Shown here piece by piece: positions 27,375-36,879 of a stretch of 64,000 nt of DNA. The DNA comes from Petroclostridium sp. X23. GTDB taxonomy: Bacteria; Bacillota; Clostridia; SK-Y3. The stretch covers positions 1,553,051 to 1,617,050 of the forward strand of contig NZ_CP124862.1 in assembly GCF_030013905.1 (NCBI RefSeq). The letters run 5' to 3'. The notes beneath the pieces are model-generated. The model did not search any database and was not told the DNA's origin. It saw only the letters and a list, made by a program, of their open reading frames with translations. Each line of letters starts with the position of its first letter. The first letter of the stretch is position 1. Position numbers and translations under genes: made by a program.

Positions 27375-27595
27375 TATAGCTAAAAAACTTCAAAGTTGTT
27401 TTTAACCAATATGTTAATTCTTGTTTCAATACATCTGTTTTATTATCGTAGGGGTGGACGACCCTGTCCACCCGCTGTACTATTACCCTATCTGCGGGCG
27501 GACAGAGTCGTCCGCCCCTACAAACAGTCACCTAGTTTGCTATTAGTTGGAATTTAAATACAGGATACTTTTAACTTTGATTTTGGTTATCTATA
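27375..27595. mobile_element. MITE-like element, copy 2, inside the cobalamin operon
   Basis: An element of about 221 bp between cbiG and cbiH. The ends TATAGCTAAAAAA and TTGGTTATCTATA are imperfect inverted versions of the termini of copy 1. The core palindrome 27448-27521 (GTAGGGGTGGACGACC ... GTCGTCCGCCCCTAC) matches the copies at 19931 and 40034, and flanks such as TTGTTTCA-TACATCTG are shared with the copy at 39965. Confidence 0.78.
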
Positions 27596-27614
27596 ATAAA
27601 ATCAAAGTTCTTTC

Positions 27615-28664
27615 TTAATGATCTATTTCCAATTTTTTCTCCACTGCCACCGCCACAGTGACACCGTCTTTTATGTATTTACCGCCTATCAACCTGCCAT
27701 TGCAACAAGATACTACCGCGCAAGGCTCTGCTACACAGCCTACCCCAATGGTCTCTTTTACAAATGGTGAGCATTCGAACTCCTGCTCCACTTTCCGTAT
27801 CTGCACTCTATCAACTATTACTAACGGCACTTCAAGATCCTCTGCTGCCCGTATCAGGCCTTGTTCTTCAGCTTTTACATCCACCGTTGCGATATGTTTT
27901 ATACATCCGCTATTGATGGAAAGCTGCTGCAAATATTCCGAAACTGCCTCCAGAATTTTTTCTTTTGGCGTATTTTTTCTACAACCAATGCCTAAGACGA
28001 TGCTTTTGGGCCTTAGAAAGACATGAGGTATAGTAATATCCTTTAAAATATGATGCGTTAACAATATGGCGCCCGCATAACTCTTATCTATTTGTTGGTG
28101 AGTGTTTATTATAACAGCATTATCCGGTAATTCAAAAACATTCTCATAATCGCTGTAAAAGCCCACCTTCTGTCCGTTTATAATGGACGCTGCGATGGCT
28201 GTCAAATGTTGTTGATTCTCTATCTCACACCCTAGTTTTTTTGCCAGCATGTCTACGGCTAAAGTGTCATTCACATCACTGGCTGTGGTAATAACCGGAT
28301 TAGCGCCAATCAGATGAGAAATGCGCAGCGTAAGTTCATTGGCACCTCCAATATGTCCCGATAACAAACTAATGACGTTCTTACCCTTTTCATCCAATAC
28401 TACCACTGCCGGGTCTGTTTTTTTGTCTTTAATAAAGGGAGCAATGCTTCTTACAACAATGCCTGCTGCCATGATAAATACCAGCGCATCATATTGATTA
28501 AAAATTCTTTCTACCACACCACCCAGCTTCTCTCCTATAGGAGAGCACTTCTCATCTATCATACAAAATTTCTCAGGCAAATAAAGCTGAGCTCCAAGTA
28601 AATGTGCCAAATGCTTAGCCAATTCAGCACCATTAGATGTCAGTGCAATCACAGCTATTTTCAT
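27615..28664 (-). CDS. cbiG: Cobalt-precorrin-5A hydrolase
   Basis: A 349-residue CbiG that opens the delta-lactone of cobalt-precorrin-5A, releasing acetaldehyde. The N-terminal part has ALTSNGAELA; the middle has the family hallmark LLSGHIGGANELT (about 118-130) with ITTASDVNDTLAVD; the C-terminal domain starts VLGIGCRKNTP and ends with CVAEPCAV. It overlaps the cbiF stop by four bases (ATGA). Confidence 0.93.
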   Translation of the reverse strand: MKIAVIALTSNGAELAKHLAHLLGAQLYLPEKFCMIDEKCSPIGEKLGGVVERIFNQYDALVFIMAAGIVVRSIAPFIKDKKTDPAVVVLDEKGKNVISLLSGHIGGANELTLRISHLIGANPVITTASDVNDTLAVDMLAKKLGCEIENQQHLTAIAASIINGQKVGFYSDYENVFELPDNAVIINTHQQIDKSYAGAILLTHHILKDITIPHVFLRPKSIVLGIGCRKNTPKEKILEAVSEYLQQLSINSGCIKHIATVDVKAEEQGLIRAAEDLEVPLVIVDRVQIRKVEQEFECSPFVKETIGVGCVAEPCAVVSCCNGRLIGGKYIKDGVTVAVAVEKKLEIDH

Positions 28665-29413
28665 TCTTTCGCACTCCGGAACTCATGACTGAATGATTTA
28701 TCATATAGCTTGGAAAGTTCATACCTATTTCCCAGGAAATCTCCTACCACGATTTGTGCTGTTTTGGTAATCCCTGCTTTCTTTACCTTTTCCGAAATAT
28801 CTTTTAACGTACCCGATACAACCTTTTCATCGGGCCATGAAGCTCTGTAGATCACCGCTACAGGTGTATTTTCTTCATAACCTTCCAGCAGTTCTTCTAC
28901 CACCTTGTCCATCATACCAACACTTAAAAAAATACACATGGATGCGCCATGCCTTGCAAGACTCCCCAATCTTTCGCCTTCCGGAACAGCCGTTCTTCCT
29001 TCCAAACGGGTCAGGATAACAGTTTGCGCAACCCCGGGAAGGGTGAACTCTTTTTTTAAGGCCGCGGCGGCAGCTACGAAAGAACTGACACCGGGAACCA
29101 CTTCATAAGAAATCCCTATGGTGTCCAGCGCATCCATCTGCTCCCGTATCGCACCATAAATACTCGGATCACCGGTATGTACCCGCGCAACCTTTTTTTT
29201 ATTTTGCTCCGCATCTTTCATGATATGTAAAACTTCTTCCAAAGTCATATCCGCACTGTTATATATTAACGCATCTTTTTTCGCATCTTTTATCACTTCA
29301 GGATTCACCAATGATCCTGCATAAATAATTACATCTGCTTCTTTAATAAGTTTTTGTCCCTTCACCGTAATTAGTTCAGGATCTCCCGGACCGGCACCGA
29401 TAAAACAGACCAT
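28661..29413 (-). CDS. cbiF: Cobalt-precorrin-4 C11-methyltransferase
   Basis: A SAM-dependent methylase of 250 residues with VCFIGAGPGDPELIT, IIYAGSLV, VHTGDPSIYGA, PGVSSFVAAAAAL and the AVIYRASWPDE motif characteristic of CbiF/CobM. It is separated from cbiL by 113 bases that contain short GTGAAC/GTTCAC repeats rather than a gene. Ribosome binding site AAGGAG. Confidence 0.94.
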   Translation of the reverse strand: MVCFIGAGPGDPELITVKGQKLIKEADVIIYAGSLVNPEVIKDAKKDALIYNSADMTLEEVLHIMKDAEQNKKKVARVHTGDPSIYGAIREQMDALDTIGISYEVVPGVSSFVAAAAALKKEFTLPGVAQTVILTRLEGRTAVPEGERLGSLARHGASMCIFLSVGMMDKVVEELLEGYEENTPVAVIYRASWPDEKVVSGTLKDISEKVKKAGITKTAQIVVGDFLGNRYELSKLYDKSFSHEFRSAKE

Positions 29414-29526
29414 ATATCAACGCTCCTTATTTCATTATTTTCTACACCTATATTGTTCACAGGGCCTTGCGAAAGCATCGGATACAAACTAAAAATCTGT
29501 GAACTGTGAACCAATGTCTCTGTGAA

Positions 29527-30234
29527 CTAATGCCCCATTGATTTTTTTACAATAATCATAGACAGATAATTCACCTTTTGCCCAATCAGTCTATCCAAAT
29601 CATACTCAATCATTTCTTCATCCAAACCGCACCGGCTTACCAATACCGCGTTTTTCTTTAACCCGTGCTGACCAAGGATATCTACCAGCTTATCAAAGTT
29701 TTTGGATATTTTCATTAACACGATATTATCAAATTTATCCAATATCTCATCCAAATTATCACATTCATAAGCAGAAGGAATGATGGCAATGGTTTCGCTG
29801 CCTTCCGCCAGTGGAAGGCAGGTCCGGCTTGATGCGGCGCAAAAAGACGTAATCCCCGGTACGGTTTCAGCAAAATAGCCTTTATCTTTTACCCTTTTTA
29901 AAATATACATATATGTACTGTACACCATCGGATCTCCTAGTGTCAGGAAAACAACATTTTTTCCTTCATCCAACAGCGTAAATATATGTTGCGCCGCTTC
30001 ATCCCAGTGCCTGCTTAATTCTTGTTCATCATATGTCATAGGAAAAACCAGTGTATCAACCGTCTTATCCTCTTGCAGCAGCGGTTTTACAATATTTAAT
30101 GCCACACTCTGCTTTTCCATAGCTGTAATGGGGGCAATGATGACCTGGCATTCATCCAACAGTCTCTTTGCTTTTAACGTAACCAGTTCCGGGTCACCGG
30201 GCCCTACCCCGATGCCGTAAAATGTCCCTTTCAC
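29527..30234 (-). CDS. cbiL: Cobalt-precorrin-2 C20-methyltransferase
   Basis: A SAM-dependent methylase (235 residues) with FYGIGVGPGDPELVTLKA, TLGDPMVYSTYMY and PGITSFCAAS. I place the start at GTG 30234, which overlaps the cbiT stop (GTGA); an open frame continues upstream only because it runs over cbiT. It makes the second ring methylation that commits precorrin-2 to cobalamin. Confidence 0.92.
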   Translation of the reverse strand: MKGTFYGIGVGPGDPELVTLKAKRLLDECQVIIAPITAMEKQSVALNIVKPLLQEDKTVDTLVFPMTYDEQELSRHWDEAAQHIFTLLDEGKNVVFLTLGDPMVYSTYMYILKRVKDKGYFAETVPGITSFCAASSRTCLPLAEGSETIAIIPSAYECDNLDEILDKFDNIVLMKISKNFDKLVDILGQHGLKKNAVLVSRCGLDEEMIEYDLDRLIGQKVNYLSMIIVKKSMGH

Positions 30235-30848
30235 TCTTTTTCTCCTTTCATCCCCGAGATGATATATATGGGATTCAAAGCTTGAAACATATGCCTTACA
30301 CCCACTTTTTTCGCTCTTGAAACCGAAATACATACCACGTCAATCTCTTGATATTGATGGCTTTCCATCCAGCCAAGTGTATCATGCACCGTTTCTATGG
30401 TAATACAATTGGTTACAATCCTGCCTTGTGCCTTTAGCATCCTATGGGCATCATCCAATATTTGTTCCAAGTGTTCTCCGGCACCGCCTATCATCACTCT
30501 ATCCGGCGCAGGTAGATTTTCCAATGCTTGCGGTGCACTTTCTTCTACCACTTGGACATTGCGAATCCCGAATTTTTCCATATTCTTGACGATAAGCTGT
30601 ACACCTTCGGGATTTTTTTCTATCGCAAAAACCTTTCCATCTTTACATTGAAGCGCAGCCTCTATGGAAATGGATCCGGTTCCCGCACCAATATCCCATA
30701 CCGTCATATCTTCTTTTAATCTTAACTTGGATAACGTAACGGTTCTTGCTTCCTGCTTTGTCATGGGTATGTCACCCCGGATAAACATCTCATCGGGTAT
30801 GCCGGGAGTAATGTAATCCCATGCTTGTCCCGTTTTCTTGTCATTCAT
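30231..30848 (-). CDS. cbiT: Cobalt-precorrin-6B C15-methyltransferase (decarboxylating)
   Basis: A class I SAM methyltransferase of 205 residues. The SAM loop DIGAGTGSISIEAA, PDRVMIGGAGEHL and the opening GIPDEMFIRGDIPMTKQE are typical CbiT. In other organisms it is fused with CbiE as CobL; here they are separate and overlap by eight bases, with cbiE upstream. Confidence 0.93.
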   Translation of the reverse strand: MNDKKTGQAWDYITPGIPDEMFIRGDIPMTKQEARTVTLSKLRLKEDMTVWDIGAGTGSISIEAALQCKDGKVFAIEKNPEGVQLIVKNMEKFGIRNVQVVEESAPQALENLPAPDRVMIGGAGEHLEQILDDAHRMLKAQGRIVTNCITIETVHDTLGWMESHQYQEIDVVCISVSRAKKVGVRHMFQALNPIYIISGMKGEKE

Positions 30849-31464
30849 CTTCTATCACCATCACACTCATTTGAAAATTTCGCATTTCAGCAATTTCTTG
30901 TAAACTTCCTTCAACAATTCGCTCATCATCATAACTGAGGTTCTCCCCTACAGTTACTTTCTTATGTAAAAATCCTTTTTCCATCAAATACCGGGCAATT
31001 TTGTCAGGAGAATATTGGTTATCGGTCAGTAAAATCACTTTTTTATGATTGCGAACAGTATTTAAAAAGTCTTTGTCCATTCTTCCATGCAAACTGGTAA
31101 GTACTGCATCCTGCCAACATGTTTTCATGCGGGAAATAAGATATTGAGTAGAGCTGATTCCCGGGATCACCTCCAACTCTTGCTGATCGAAGTGAAGCAA
31201 TAGATAATTCAGCATGCTGTAAAAGCCGGGATCTCCTGAAACAAGTACCGAAATCTTATACTGTTCTCTATTATCCTTGATAAAATCAACAATCTCTTTC
31301 AAATTGCTCTGAATAATCATTTTTCTTTTACTGTCTAGATTAAATATATCAAGGTTTCTCCGCCCGCCAATGATAATATCCGACTCACCTACCAACCTTG
31401 TAACGATAGGCAGCACATATTCGGAGGAACCCGGACCTACTCCCAGAACATAAATTTTATTCAA
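30841..31464 (-). CDS. cbiE: Cobalt-precorrin-7 C5-methyltransferase
   Basis: A 207-residue tetrapyrrole methylase with IYVLGVGPGSSEYVLP, IIGGRRNL, VSGDPGFYSML, PGISSTQYL and SLHGR. It overlaps cbiD by eight bases and cbiT by eight bases, so the three are probably co-translated. Confidence 0.93.
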   Translation of the reverse strand: MNKIYVLGVGPGSSEYVLPIVTRLVGESDIIIGGRRNLDIFNLDSKRKMIIQSNLKEIVDFIKDNREQYKISVLVSGDPGFYSMLNYLLLHFDQQELEVIPGISSTQYLISRMKTCWQDAVLTSLHGRMDKDFLNTVRNHKKVILLTDNQYSPDKIARYLMEKGFLHKKVTVGENLSYDDERIVEGSLQEIAEMRNFQMSVMVIEDE

Positions 31465-32584
31465 TGGTATTCAACTCCTGAAGTATACTTTTTGCCTCAT
31501 CATCCACTGCAAGGATTCCCTTTTCCAATGTAAATATCACCGTACCTACCTTCAGCAACTCTCTGCTTCTCTGGCTGCACCGATTGCTTATGCGGTTGGT
31601 AATCATACCATACACGCCGTTAATATTTGCCCGCTCCAAAATCTCTACAGCTTCCTCGGTGGTATTGGAATTTAATAATGCTTGAATGCTTCGGATATCC
31701 GCTCCTTGGGCGGCAGCATACGCGGTCATAATCTCCGCTCGCGCATCGGCAGTATGGCTGTGAGTGTAAAATATCCCAGCCGCTACCTTAATAAGCTTTC
31801 CGAGATGACCTACCAGCAGCACTTTTTGAAATCCATACTCAACACATTTATCGAGCATAAATCCTATGAAATTGCTTGTCCTTACGATATTATTCCTATG
31901 AATATGCAATGTCTCCGCTGCTAGTTTTTCTCCATAATTACCCGGCACCAGCACAACCGTCTTCTGCCCTGCGGCAGCCAGTACACTAAGTTCCAACGCT
32001 AAGGATTCCTTCCATGCTTCTTCCGACATAGGCTCCACGATCCCAGATGTACCCAGGATAGAAATCCCGCCTTCAATTCCAAGCCTGGGATTGAAGGTTT
32101 TCTTGGCTATCTCACGTCCATCCGGCACACTGATAGTAATTTCCACACCTTTGTTGCTCGGCAGTACCTCTTCCACTTCTTTCAAGATCATCGCGCGGGG
32201 TACCGGGTTAATAGCAGGTTCTCCTACCTTCACCTGCAAGCCCGGACGGGTCACCGTGCCGATACCTTCCCCGGCTTTAATGACAATGCCGATAGTATCC
32301 TTCCATCGGGCACATGCACAGATCTTTATGCCATGCGTTACATCCGGGTCATCTCCGGCATCTTTTATGACACTGCATATTACTTCATCACCCAAATGCT
32401 CTATATCCTCAACGGGCAGGCAGATGCGCCACCCCCTCGGCGTATCGATTTCGATATGATTTATCAGTCTTCCTTCTGTCAGCATCATAACTGCCGCCTT
32501 GCTTGCCGCCGCCGCACAGGAACCGGTTGTATATCCTCTGCGCATCTTCTTCCCGTTTACAATTTTATACAGTTCAAAATTCAT
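31457..32584 (-). CDS. cbiD: Cobalt-precorrin-5B C1-methyltransferase
   Basis: A 375-residue CbiD, the C1 methyltransferase of the anaerobic pathway and a marker of it. It begins with RRGYTTGSCAAAASKAA and has VSVPDGREIAKKTFNPRLG, ISILGTSGIVEPMS and LVGHLGKLIKVAAGIFYTHS. It lies 22 bases after cbiC. Confidence 0.94.
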   Translation of the reverse strand: MNFELYKIVNGKKMRRGYTTGSCAAAASKAAVMMLTEGRLINHIEIDTPRGWRICLPVEDIEHLGDEVICSVIKDAGDDPDVTHGIKICACARWKDTIGIVIKAGEGIGTVTRPGLQVKVGEPAINPVPRAMILKEVEEVLPSNKGVEITISVPDGREIAKKTFNPRLGIEGGISILGTSGIVEPMSEEAWKESLALELSVLAAAGQKTVVLVPGNYGEKLAAETLHIHRNNIVRTSNFIGFMLDKCVEYGFQKVLLVGHLGKLIKVAAGIFYTHSHTADARAEIMTAYAAAQGADIRSIQALLNSNTTEEAVEILERANINGVYGMITNRISNRCSQRSRELLKVGTVIFTLEKGILAVDDEAKSILQELNTIE

Positions 32585-32606
32585 ATCATCACCACAACTC
32601 GAAGGT

Positions 32607-33242
32607 TTATTCCCTGTCTCCTATCATATATAGTATCGCATTTACGATGGCTGCGGCTACGGTACTGCCACCTTTTCTGCCATTTACAATGATATAGGGA
32701 ATGCCCAATGCCTTGATCGCTTCTTTCGCTTCCACTACATTCACAAATCCAACGGGAACACCGATAATGACCGCCGGCTTGGCTTTTCCACTCTCAATCA
32801 AGTCTTTCAGCCTGAATAATGCTGTAGGCGCATTTCCAACAGCATAGATTCTATTTTTCGGGTTTTGTGCTGCTGCATCCATTGAGGCCATTGCCCGTGT
32901 AATCCCTTTTTCCTTTGCAACCCGAGCGACTTCCTCATCGGCAATAAAACAATGCACTTGTCCTCCAAAGCTTGCCACTACCCGTTTATTGATACCGGCA
33001 TAAGCCATATTGGTATCTGTAACAATATGACTGCCTTTTCGAATCTCCTCCAAGGCCATCTCTATCGCACCATCGCTGATTTCCAATAAATCCGCATATT
33101 CAAAATCAGCAGTGGTGTGTATGACTCTTTTGATAATGCTTCCCTGCTGTGGGGTATACTCCTTGGATCCCAATATTTTCGTAATGATTTCAAAGCTTTT
33201 TTCTTCAATCGCTTTTGGGTTATGTATGTATTCCACCGGCAA
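32607..33242 (-). CDS. cbiC: Cobalt-precorrin-8 methylmutase
   Basis: A 211-residue CbiC that moves the methyl from C11 to C12 giving cobyrinate. The catalytic His lies in VIHTTADFEYA (about residue 41-43). Other blocks are VTDTNMAYAGI, VGNAPTALFRL, VGVPVGFVNVVEAKEAI and the RKGGSTVAAAIVNAI tail. Its start lies inside the 3' end of cobD (23-base overlap). Confidence 0.94.
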   Translation of the reverse strand: MPVEYIHNPKAIEEKSFEIITKILGSKEYTPQQGSIIKRVIHTTADFEYADLLEISDGAIEMALEEIRKGSHIVTDTNMAYAGINKRVVASFGGQVHCFIADEEVARVAKEKGITRAMASMDAAAQNPKNRIYAVGNAPTALFRLKDLIESGKAKPAVIIGVPVGFVNVVEAKEAIKALGIPYIIVNGRKGGSTVAAAIVNAILYMIGDRE

Positions 33243-34341
33243 CTTCCACCTCTTTTAATGTTTGTTTGAATTTTTCAATAAATATATCGTTCGCCTTTTG
33301 ATCTTTAATGGCAATTCTTATATACTGTTTGTCAAGAAAGATAAAATTTTCCGCATTCCTTACCAGTATTCCTTTTTGAGCCATTCTCTCGCATATCATG
33401 CTGCTGGTGATATGAGGGCTAAGCAGCTTAATCAATATGAAATTGCCAAAAGGCTCAAATACCTTTATCCCCTCTATCAATCCCAAGCAATTATAAAATC
33501 TTTTTCGTTCTGTTCTGAGCCATGCTTTTGTTTCCCGGATATATTCACTATCCTTTGTCAGAAGCTCGGCCGCCAAACTTGCAAAGTTATTTAAAGACCA
33601 TGGCTGTTTCTTTAATGAAATACGCTTGATCAGTCTTTCACTTCCCAAGCCATAACCCAATCTTAGTCCGGGTACGGCAAAAAACTTGGTTAGAGCTTTT
33701 ATGATAAAGAGGTTAAGATATCCTTCCAATTGATCTACCATGGATATATTCTGCTCTTCATCCACAAAATCGACAAATGCCTCATCAATGACTACTACGA
33801 TGCCTCTTTCCCTGCATGCGTTTAAAATCGTCTTCATGCTGTCCCTCTTGATGATTTGACCGGTCGGATTATTCGGATTGCATAATATCAACATTTCAGC
33901 ATCTTGATCAATGGAATCAATCAGACCATCCGGATCAAGAATATAGTCCTGTTCCTCTTTGATTCTATAATGCTCTACCTCACAGCCGGCATGAACTGCG
34001 GCTTGTCCGTATTCCGAAAAGCTTGGACAAGGAATGAGTACTTTTCGGGGTTTCAAAGTTTCTATTAATAGAAAAATGATTTCTGTCGCACCATTTCCCA
34101 TGATAATATTGGATATATCAACACCATGATAATGAGCAAGGCTTGTCCTTGCCTTTATGTAATCCGGGTCGGGGTAGCAGGTTAAGATATTCATATTATC
34201 CGTAATCGCAGCTTGCAAAGACCGGGGTACTCCTAAAGGATTGATATTTGCACTATAATCCAATACCTGATCTATCCCAATACCATATTGTTCTTCTGCC
34301 TGGTATATATTTCCTCCATGAATATTTGCTCTATGCTTCAA
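33220..34341 (-). CDS. cobD: L-threonine-O-3-phosphate decarboxylase
   Basis: A PLP enzyme of about 373 residues, related to histidinol-phosphate aminotransferase. It makes (R)-1-amino-2-propanol phosphate for the cobamide linker. It begins HRANIHGGNIYQ and has MGNGATEIIFLL, CNPNNPTGQII, the ALTKFFAVPGLRLGYG segment with the PLP Lys, and a C-terminal Arg. The open frame reaches 34446, but the family-like N-terminus begins at TTG 34341, seven bases after GGAGA. A 54-residue duplicate of its N-terminus lies at 37789-37953. It is now the first intact gene of the cobalamin operon. Confidence 0.9.
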   Translation of the reverse strand: MKHRANIHGGNIYQAEEQYGIGIDQVLDYSANINPLGVPRSLQAAITDNMNILTCYPDPDYIKARTSLAHYHGVDISNIIMGNGATEIIFLLIETLKPRKVLIPCPSFSEYGQAAVHAGCEVEHYRIKEEQDYILDPDGLIDSIDQDAEMLILCNPNNPTGQIIKRDSMKTILNACRERGIVVVIDEAFVDFVDEEQNISMVDQLEGYLNLFIIKALTKFFAVPGLRLGYGLGSERLIKRISLKKQPWSLNNFASLAAELLTKDSEYIRETKAWLRTERKRFYNCLGLIEGIKVFEPFGNFILIKLLSPHITSSMICERMAQKGILVRNAENFIFLDKQYIRIAIKDQKANDIFIEKFKQTLKEVEVAGGIHT

Positions 34342-34445
34342 AGTACATTCTCCATTCTTACTATAGATCAAGAACTCTAACGTTAGAAACAATCTTACCC
34401 GAATGCCACATACTGAAAGAATGCTTGCTTGATTGGTCAGTCGCA

Positions 34446-34510
34446 AAGCACGGGGACGGACCTACAGCTTCCCTAAAAAGCAAGCGCAGCAGTAGGTCCG
34501 TCCCCACGCT
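34446..34510. repeat. GGGGAC-type palindromic repeat upstream of cobD
   Basis: AGCACGGGGACGGACCTAC is inverted as GTAGGTCCGTCCCCACGCT. An extra GACTTTTTCAGTAAT and ACCGTCCCC follow up to about 34565. It occupies the space between cobD and the cbiB relic and is absent from the duplicated copy near 37960. Confidence 0.75.
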
Positions 34511-34619
34511 TCACTCCTTCTGCGTGCTAAATCGGACTTTTTCAGTAATCTCGAACCGTCCCCAAGTAGCATTCCTACTTCCGTGCTCGAATTTATAATT
34601 TTAGAATTTTTTATTCATC

Positions 34620-35348
34620 CTATCTTGTTAACACATTTTGAATGAATATATATCCTGCTATAAATACTATCAGACTTAAAAAAGATGTCATATACGCAAT
34701 GCGTATGGTATATAAAATATCTTCCGGCTTCAACGGTCTGTTGTCATCACCGATGGTCGGTTTGTATACTTGTGTTCCGAAATATGTATTGGTTCCTCCA
34801 AGCTGTACCCCCAAAGCTCCTGCAACCGCTGCCTCAGGATATGCACAATTGGGACTCTTATGATTACGGCGGTCCCTCCACATCACGTGACAGCTATGTA
34901 CAGCCTCAAGCCCTAGTATTGCGGAAGCTGGTGGTATAATAAATCCGGTGATTCTTGCCGGTATATAATTAGCAGCATCATCTAACTTGGCTGCTGCCCA
35001 ACCAAAGTGAATATATTTGTCATTCATATATCCTACCATTGAATCCATCGTATTGACCGCCTTATAAACAAATGCCAGCACCGGCCCCCCTAAAAAAGCA
35101 TAAAAAAGCGGAGATATGATACCATCTACAATATTCTCCGCAACGGTTTCCACCGCTGCCCTTATGACTTCTTTTTCCTCTTTTGCTTTTTCCAGAAAGC
35201 TTGTCTTATCTGCAATCATTCTTAAAGATTTTCTGCTTTATTAATCAAGTTTCCTATCGCACAAATAGGGCAGGAAAGCCAGTATGGATCAGCAAGCAGT
35301 AAATCAATCAAATGAACGATACAAATACAATATATCAAAAAATTCCAT
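34620..35348 (-). pseudogene. cbiB: cbiB pseudogene (internal deletion plus frameshift)
   Basis: The C-terminal 190 codons are nearly identical to the intact cbiB at 37993-39006. About 90 codons are missing in the middle: the sequence jumps from KAKEEK directly to EVIRAAVETVAEN, deleting four-fifths of the region between residues about 60 and 155. The N-terminal ~43 codons survive up to ATG 35348, but one base is lost near 35233, putting them out of frame. The remaining open frame (34620-35219, 199 codons) is unlikely to give a working synthase. Confidence 0.88.
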
Positions 35349-35581
35349 TTATATTCTTCCTTTAACATTGGTCATACTGTATATTCTAACACTTCTTTGA
35401 TTTAGGTACAATGAACATTTATTTGATTATTGGTAATATTTATAGATCATTTTATGTTATCTGAATATTCCGCCTCAAATTTGGCTCTGCCGCACAAGAA
35501 TATTCACTTTCGACCTTAACTATAAGATTATTAACATGTAAACATTGGAGGCATAACCTTAAGTTCCTAAAGATCAGGGGG

Positions 35582-35615
35582 TTTATCACACCCTCCTATA
35601 GGAGGGTGTGATAAA
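35582..35615. repeat. Perfect 34-base palindrome
   Basis: TTTATCACACCCTCCTA is followed at once by its exact complement. A third half (CTTTATCACAACCTCCTA) lies at 35726-35743, so the GGGGAC repeat between them is bracketed by inverted copies. This looks like the end structure of a decayed mobile element. The interval 35349-35753 has no gene. Confidence 0.75.
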
Positions 35616-35634
35616 GTCGAATTTAGCACTCAGA

Positions 35635-35711
35635 AGGGCAAGACTTGGGGACTGGTCTGCTGTCAGGCTTGGTTTTTGGCCGGACTGCGGCCCTGTCCCC
35701 ATGTGTTGCCC
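35635..35711. repeat. GGGGAC-type palindromic repeat
   Basis: GGGCAAGACTTGGGGACTGG is matched by an inverted CTGTCCCCATGTGTTGCCC. Inner bases (GGTCTGCTGTCAGGCTTG, CCGGACTGCGG) recur in inverted order in the copy at 39203-39287. Confidence 0.7.
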
Positions 35712-35753
35712 TGACCGATCAAGTACTTTATCACAACCTCCTATATTCTACGG

Positions 35754-35981
35754 ATGATGAAGCTGAAACAGAAAATCTCAGGTTGTTCCCGTCAAAAAGC
35801 TAGAGCCGATGGGTTTTGTAAGATATGTGGCTATATCTCGACATGCCGCAAAAATGAGAAGCAAGTATTTGAGTCACTGATAAAAGCGATTAAGAGAGAC
35901 CCCTTCATACCTCATAACAAATATTTAGTTGTAATCTATGGGGATGCTAGAAAGCATCTTTATTTGAGTTGCATTTTTTAG
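35754..35981 (+). pseudogene. Transposase C-terminal remnant
   Basis: A 75-codon open frame whose first ~50 residues (LKQKISGCSRQKARADGFCKI and following, CGYISTCRKNEKQ) resemble the C-terminus of IS66-like transposases common in Firmicutes. No upstream part and no ribosome binding site are seen. Assignment to IS66 is from memory of that ending and is tentative. Confidence 0.5.
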
Positions 35982-36232
35982 ATATGGGGTTTCAAACCAT
36001 ATTTGCATACTAGCACAGCCATTTTAGGATTGGAAATACCTGAGTGGTAACAAAAATACAATTTGGTGAACTTTTTCTCTCTCTCAATAATTTTTAATTT
36101 TCTTTCAATCTTCCGCTTAATCTTAAATTTTAAACTTTTTCTTCGTGAGTCTTTCAGACGACAGTACATCAAAAAATAGCTTTGTATTGGACGTATTGTT
36201 AAAGTTTTCTATAAAGTAAAATAGCAAATAAT

Positions 36233-36652
36233 TTAATCCAGCAATTGAATTGTACCTTTTTCCAATAACATTACATGATCTGCTATATTTAATGTTCTTT
36301 GTTTATGTGTAAGAATAACCAATGCATTGTTCTTTGTTTTTAGCTCTTTCACTACATTTAATATTATTTCTTCTGTTTGCCAATCAAGTGCTGATGTTGG
36401 CTCATCAAGAATAATAATTCTTGGTTTACGTAAAATGATTCTAGCTAAACTAATTCTCTGTGCTTCACCTTCTAAAACCTTTATTCCCTTAACTCCTAAC
36501 ATTATATGAATTCCGTCACTAGATTTTTTTAAAAGACTTGATAATCCTGCCCTATTTATTGCTAAATAAATATCTTGCTCATTGTACTTTTCAATACCCA
36601 AACTAATATTTTGTTCTAATGTTCCATCAATAATAATTGATCTCTGTAGCAA
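36233..36652 (-). pseudogene. ABC transporter ATP-binding domain fragment
   Basis: This is the C-terminal 139 residues of an exporter-type ABC ATPase. The Q-loop region (SYLLQRSIIIDGTLEQNI, partly upstream), a degenerate signature LEGEAQRISLARII in place of LSGGQ, Walker B IIILDEPTSALD and the switch His in ILTHKQR are visible. The Walker A domain and transmembrane part are missing, and an in-frame stop lies just upstream (near 36690). The gene is therefore a fragment. Confidence 0.7.
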
Positions 36653-36879
36653 ATAGCTAACGTTTTTTCTATATTCTTTTAATGACTATAGTTTTTTAAT
36701 GATTTTGGTTCTTCAAGCTTATCCATCCGAATATTGGCCTGGCCACGAAGTAGATGCTATGATTGCCGAACTAGATTACTAAATAATACTCATGTAAGAG
36801 GGGCTTTAAACTCTTCTTGCTTTATATGCCAATAGATGATACAATTATGTACGGAATATATCCGTAAAGGAGTGACAAT

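Noticed and set aside
26626..27531. Longer cbiH with a 57-residue N-terminal extension
   Set aside because: The extension is a translation of the MITE core palindrome; ATG 27360 has a proper ribosome binding site and family-like N-terminus.
34342..34446. Longer cobD frame
   Set aside because: The added residues have no family similarity, and the duplicate at 37953 also begins at the internal TTG.
34342..34619. Cobalamin riboswitch upstream of cobD
   Set aside because: The conserved box was looked for and not recognised; the interval is taken up by GGGGAC-type repeats.
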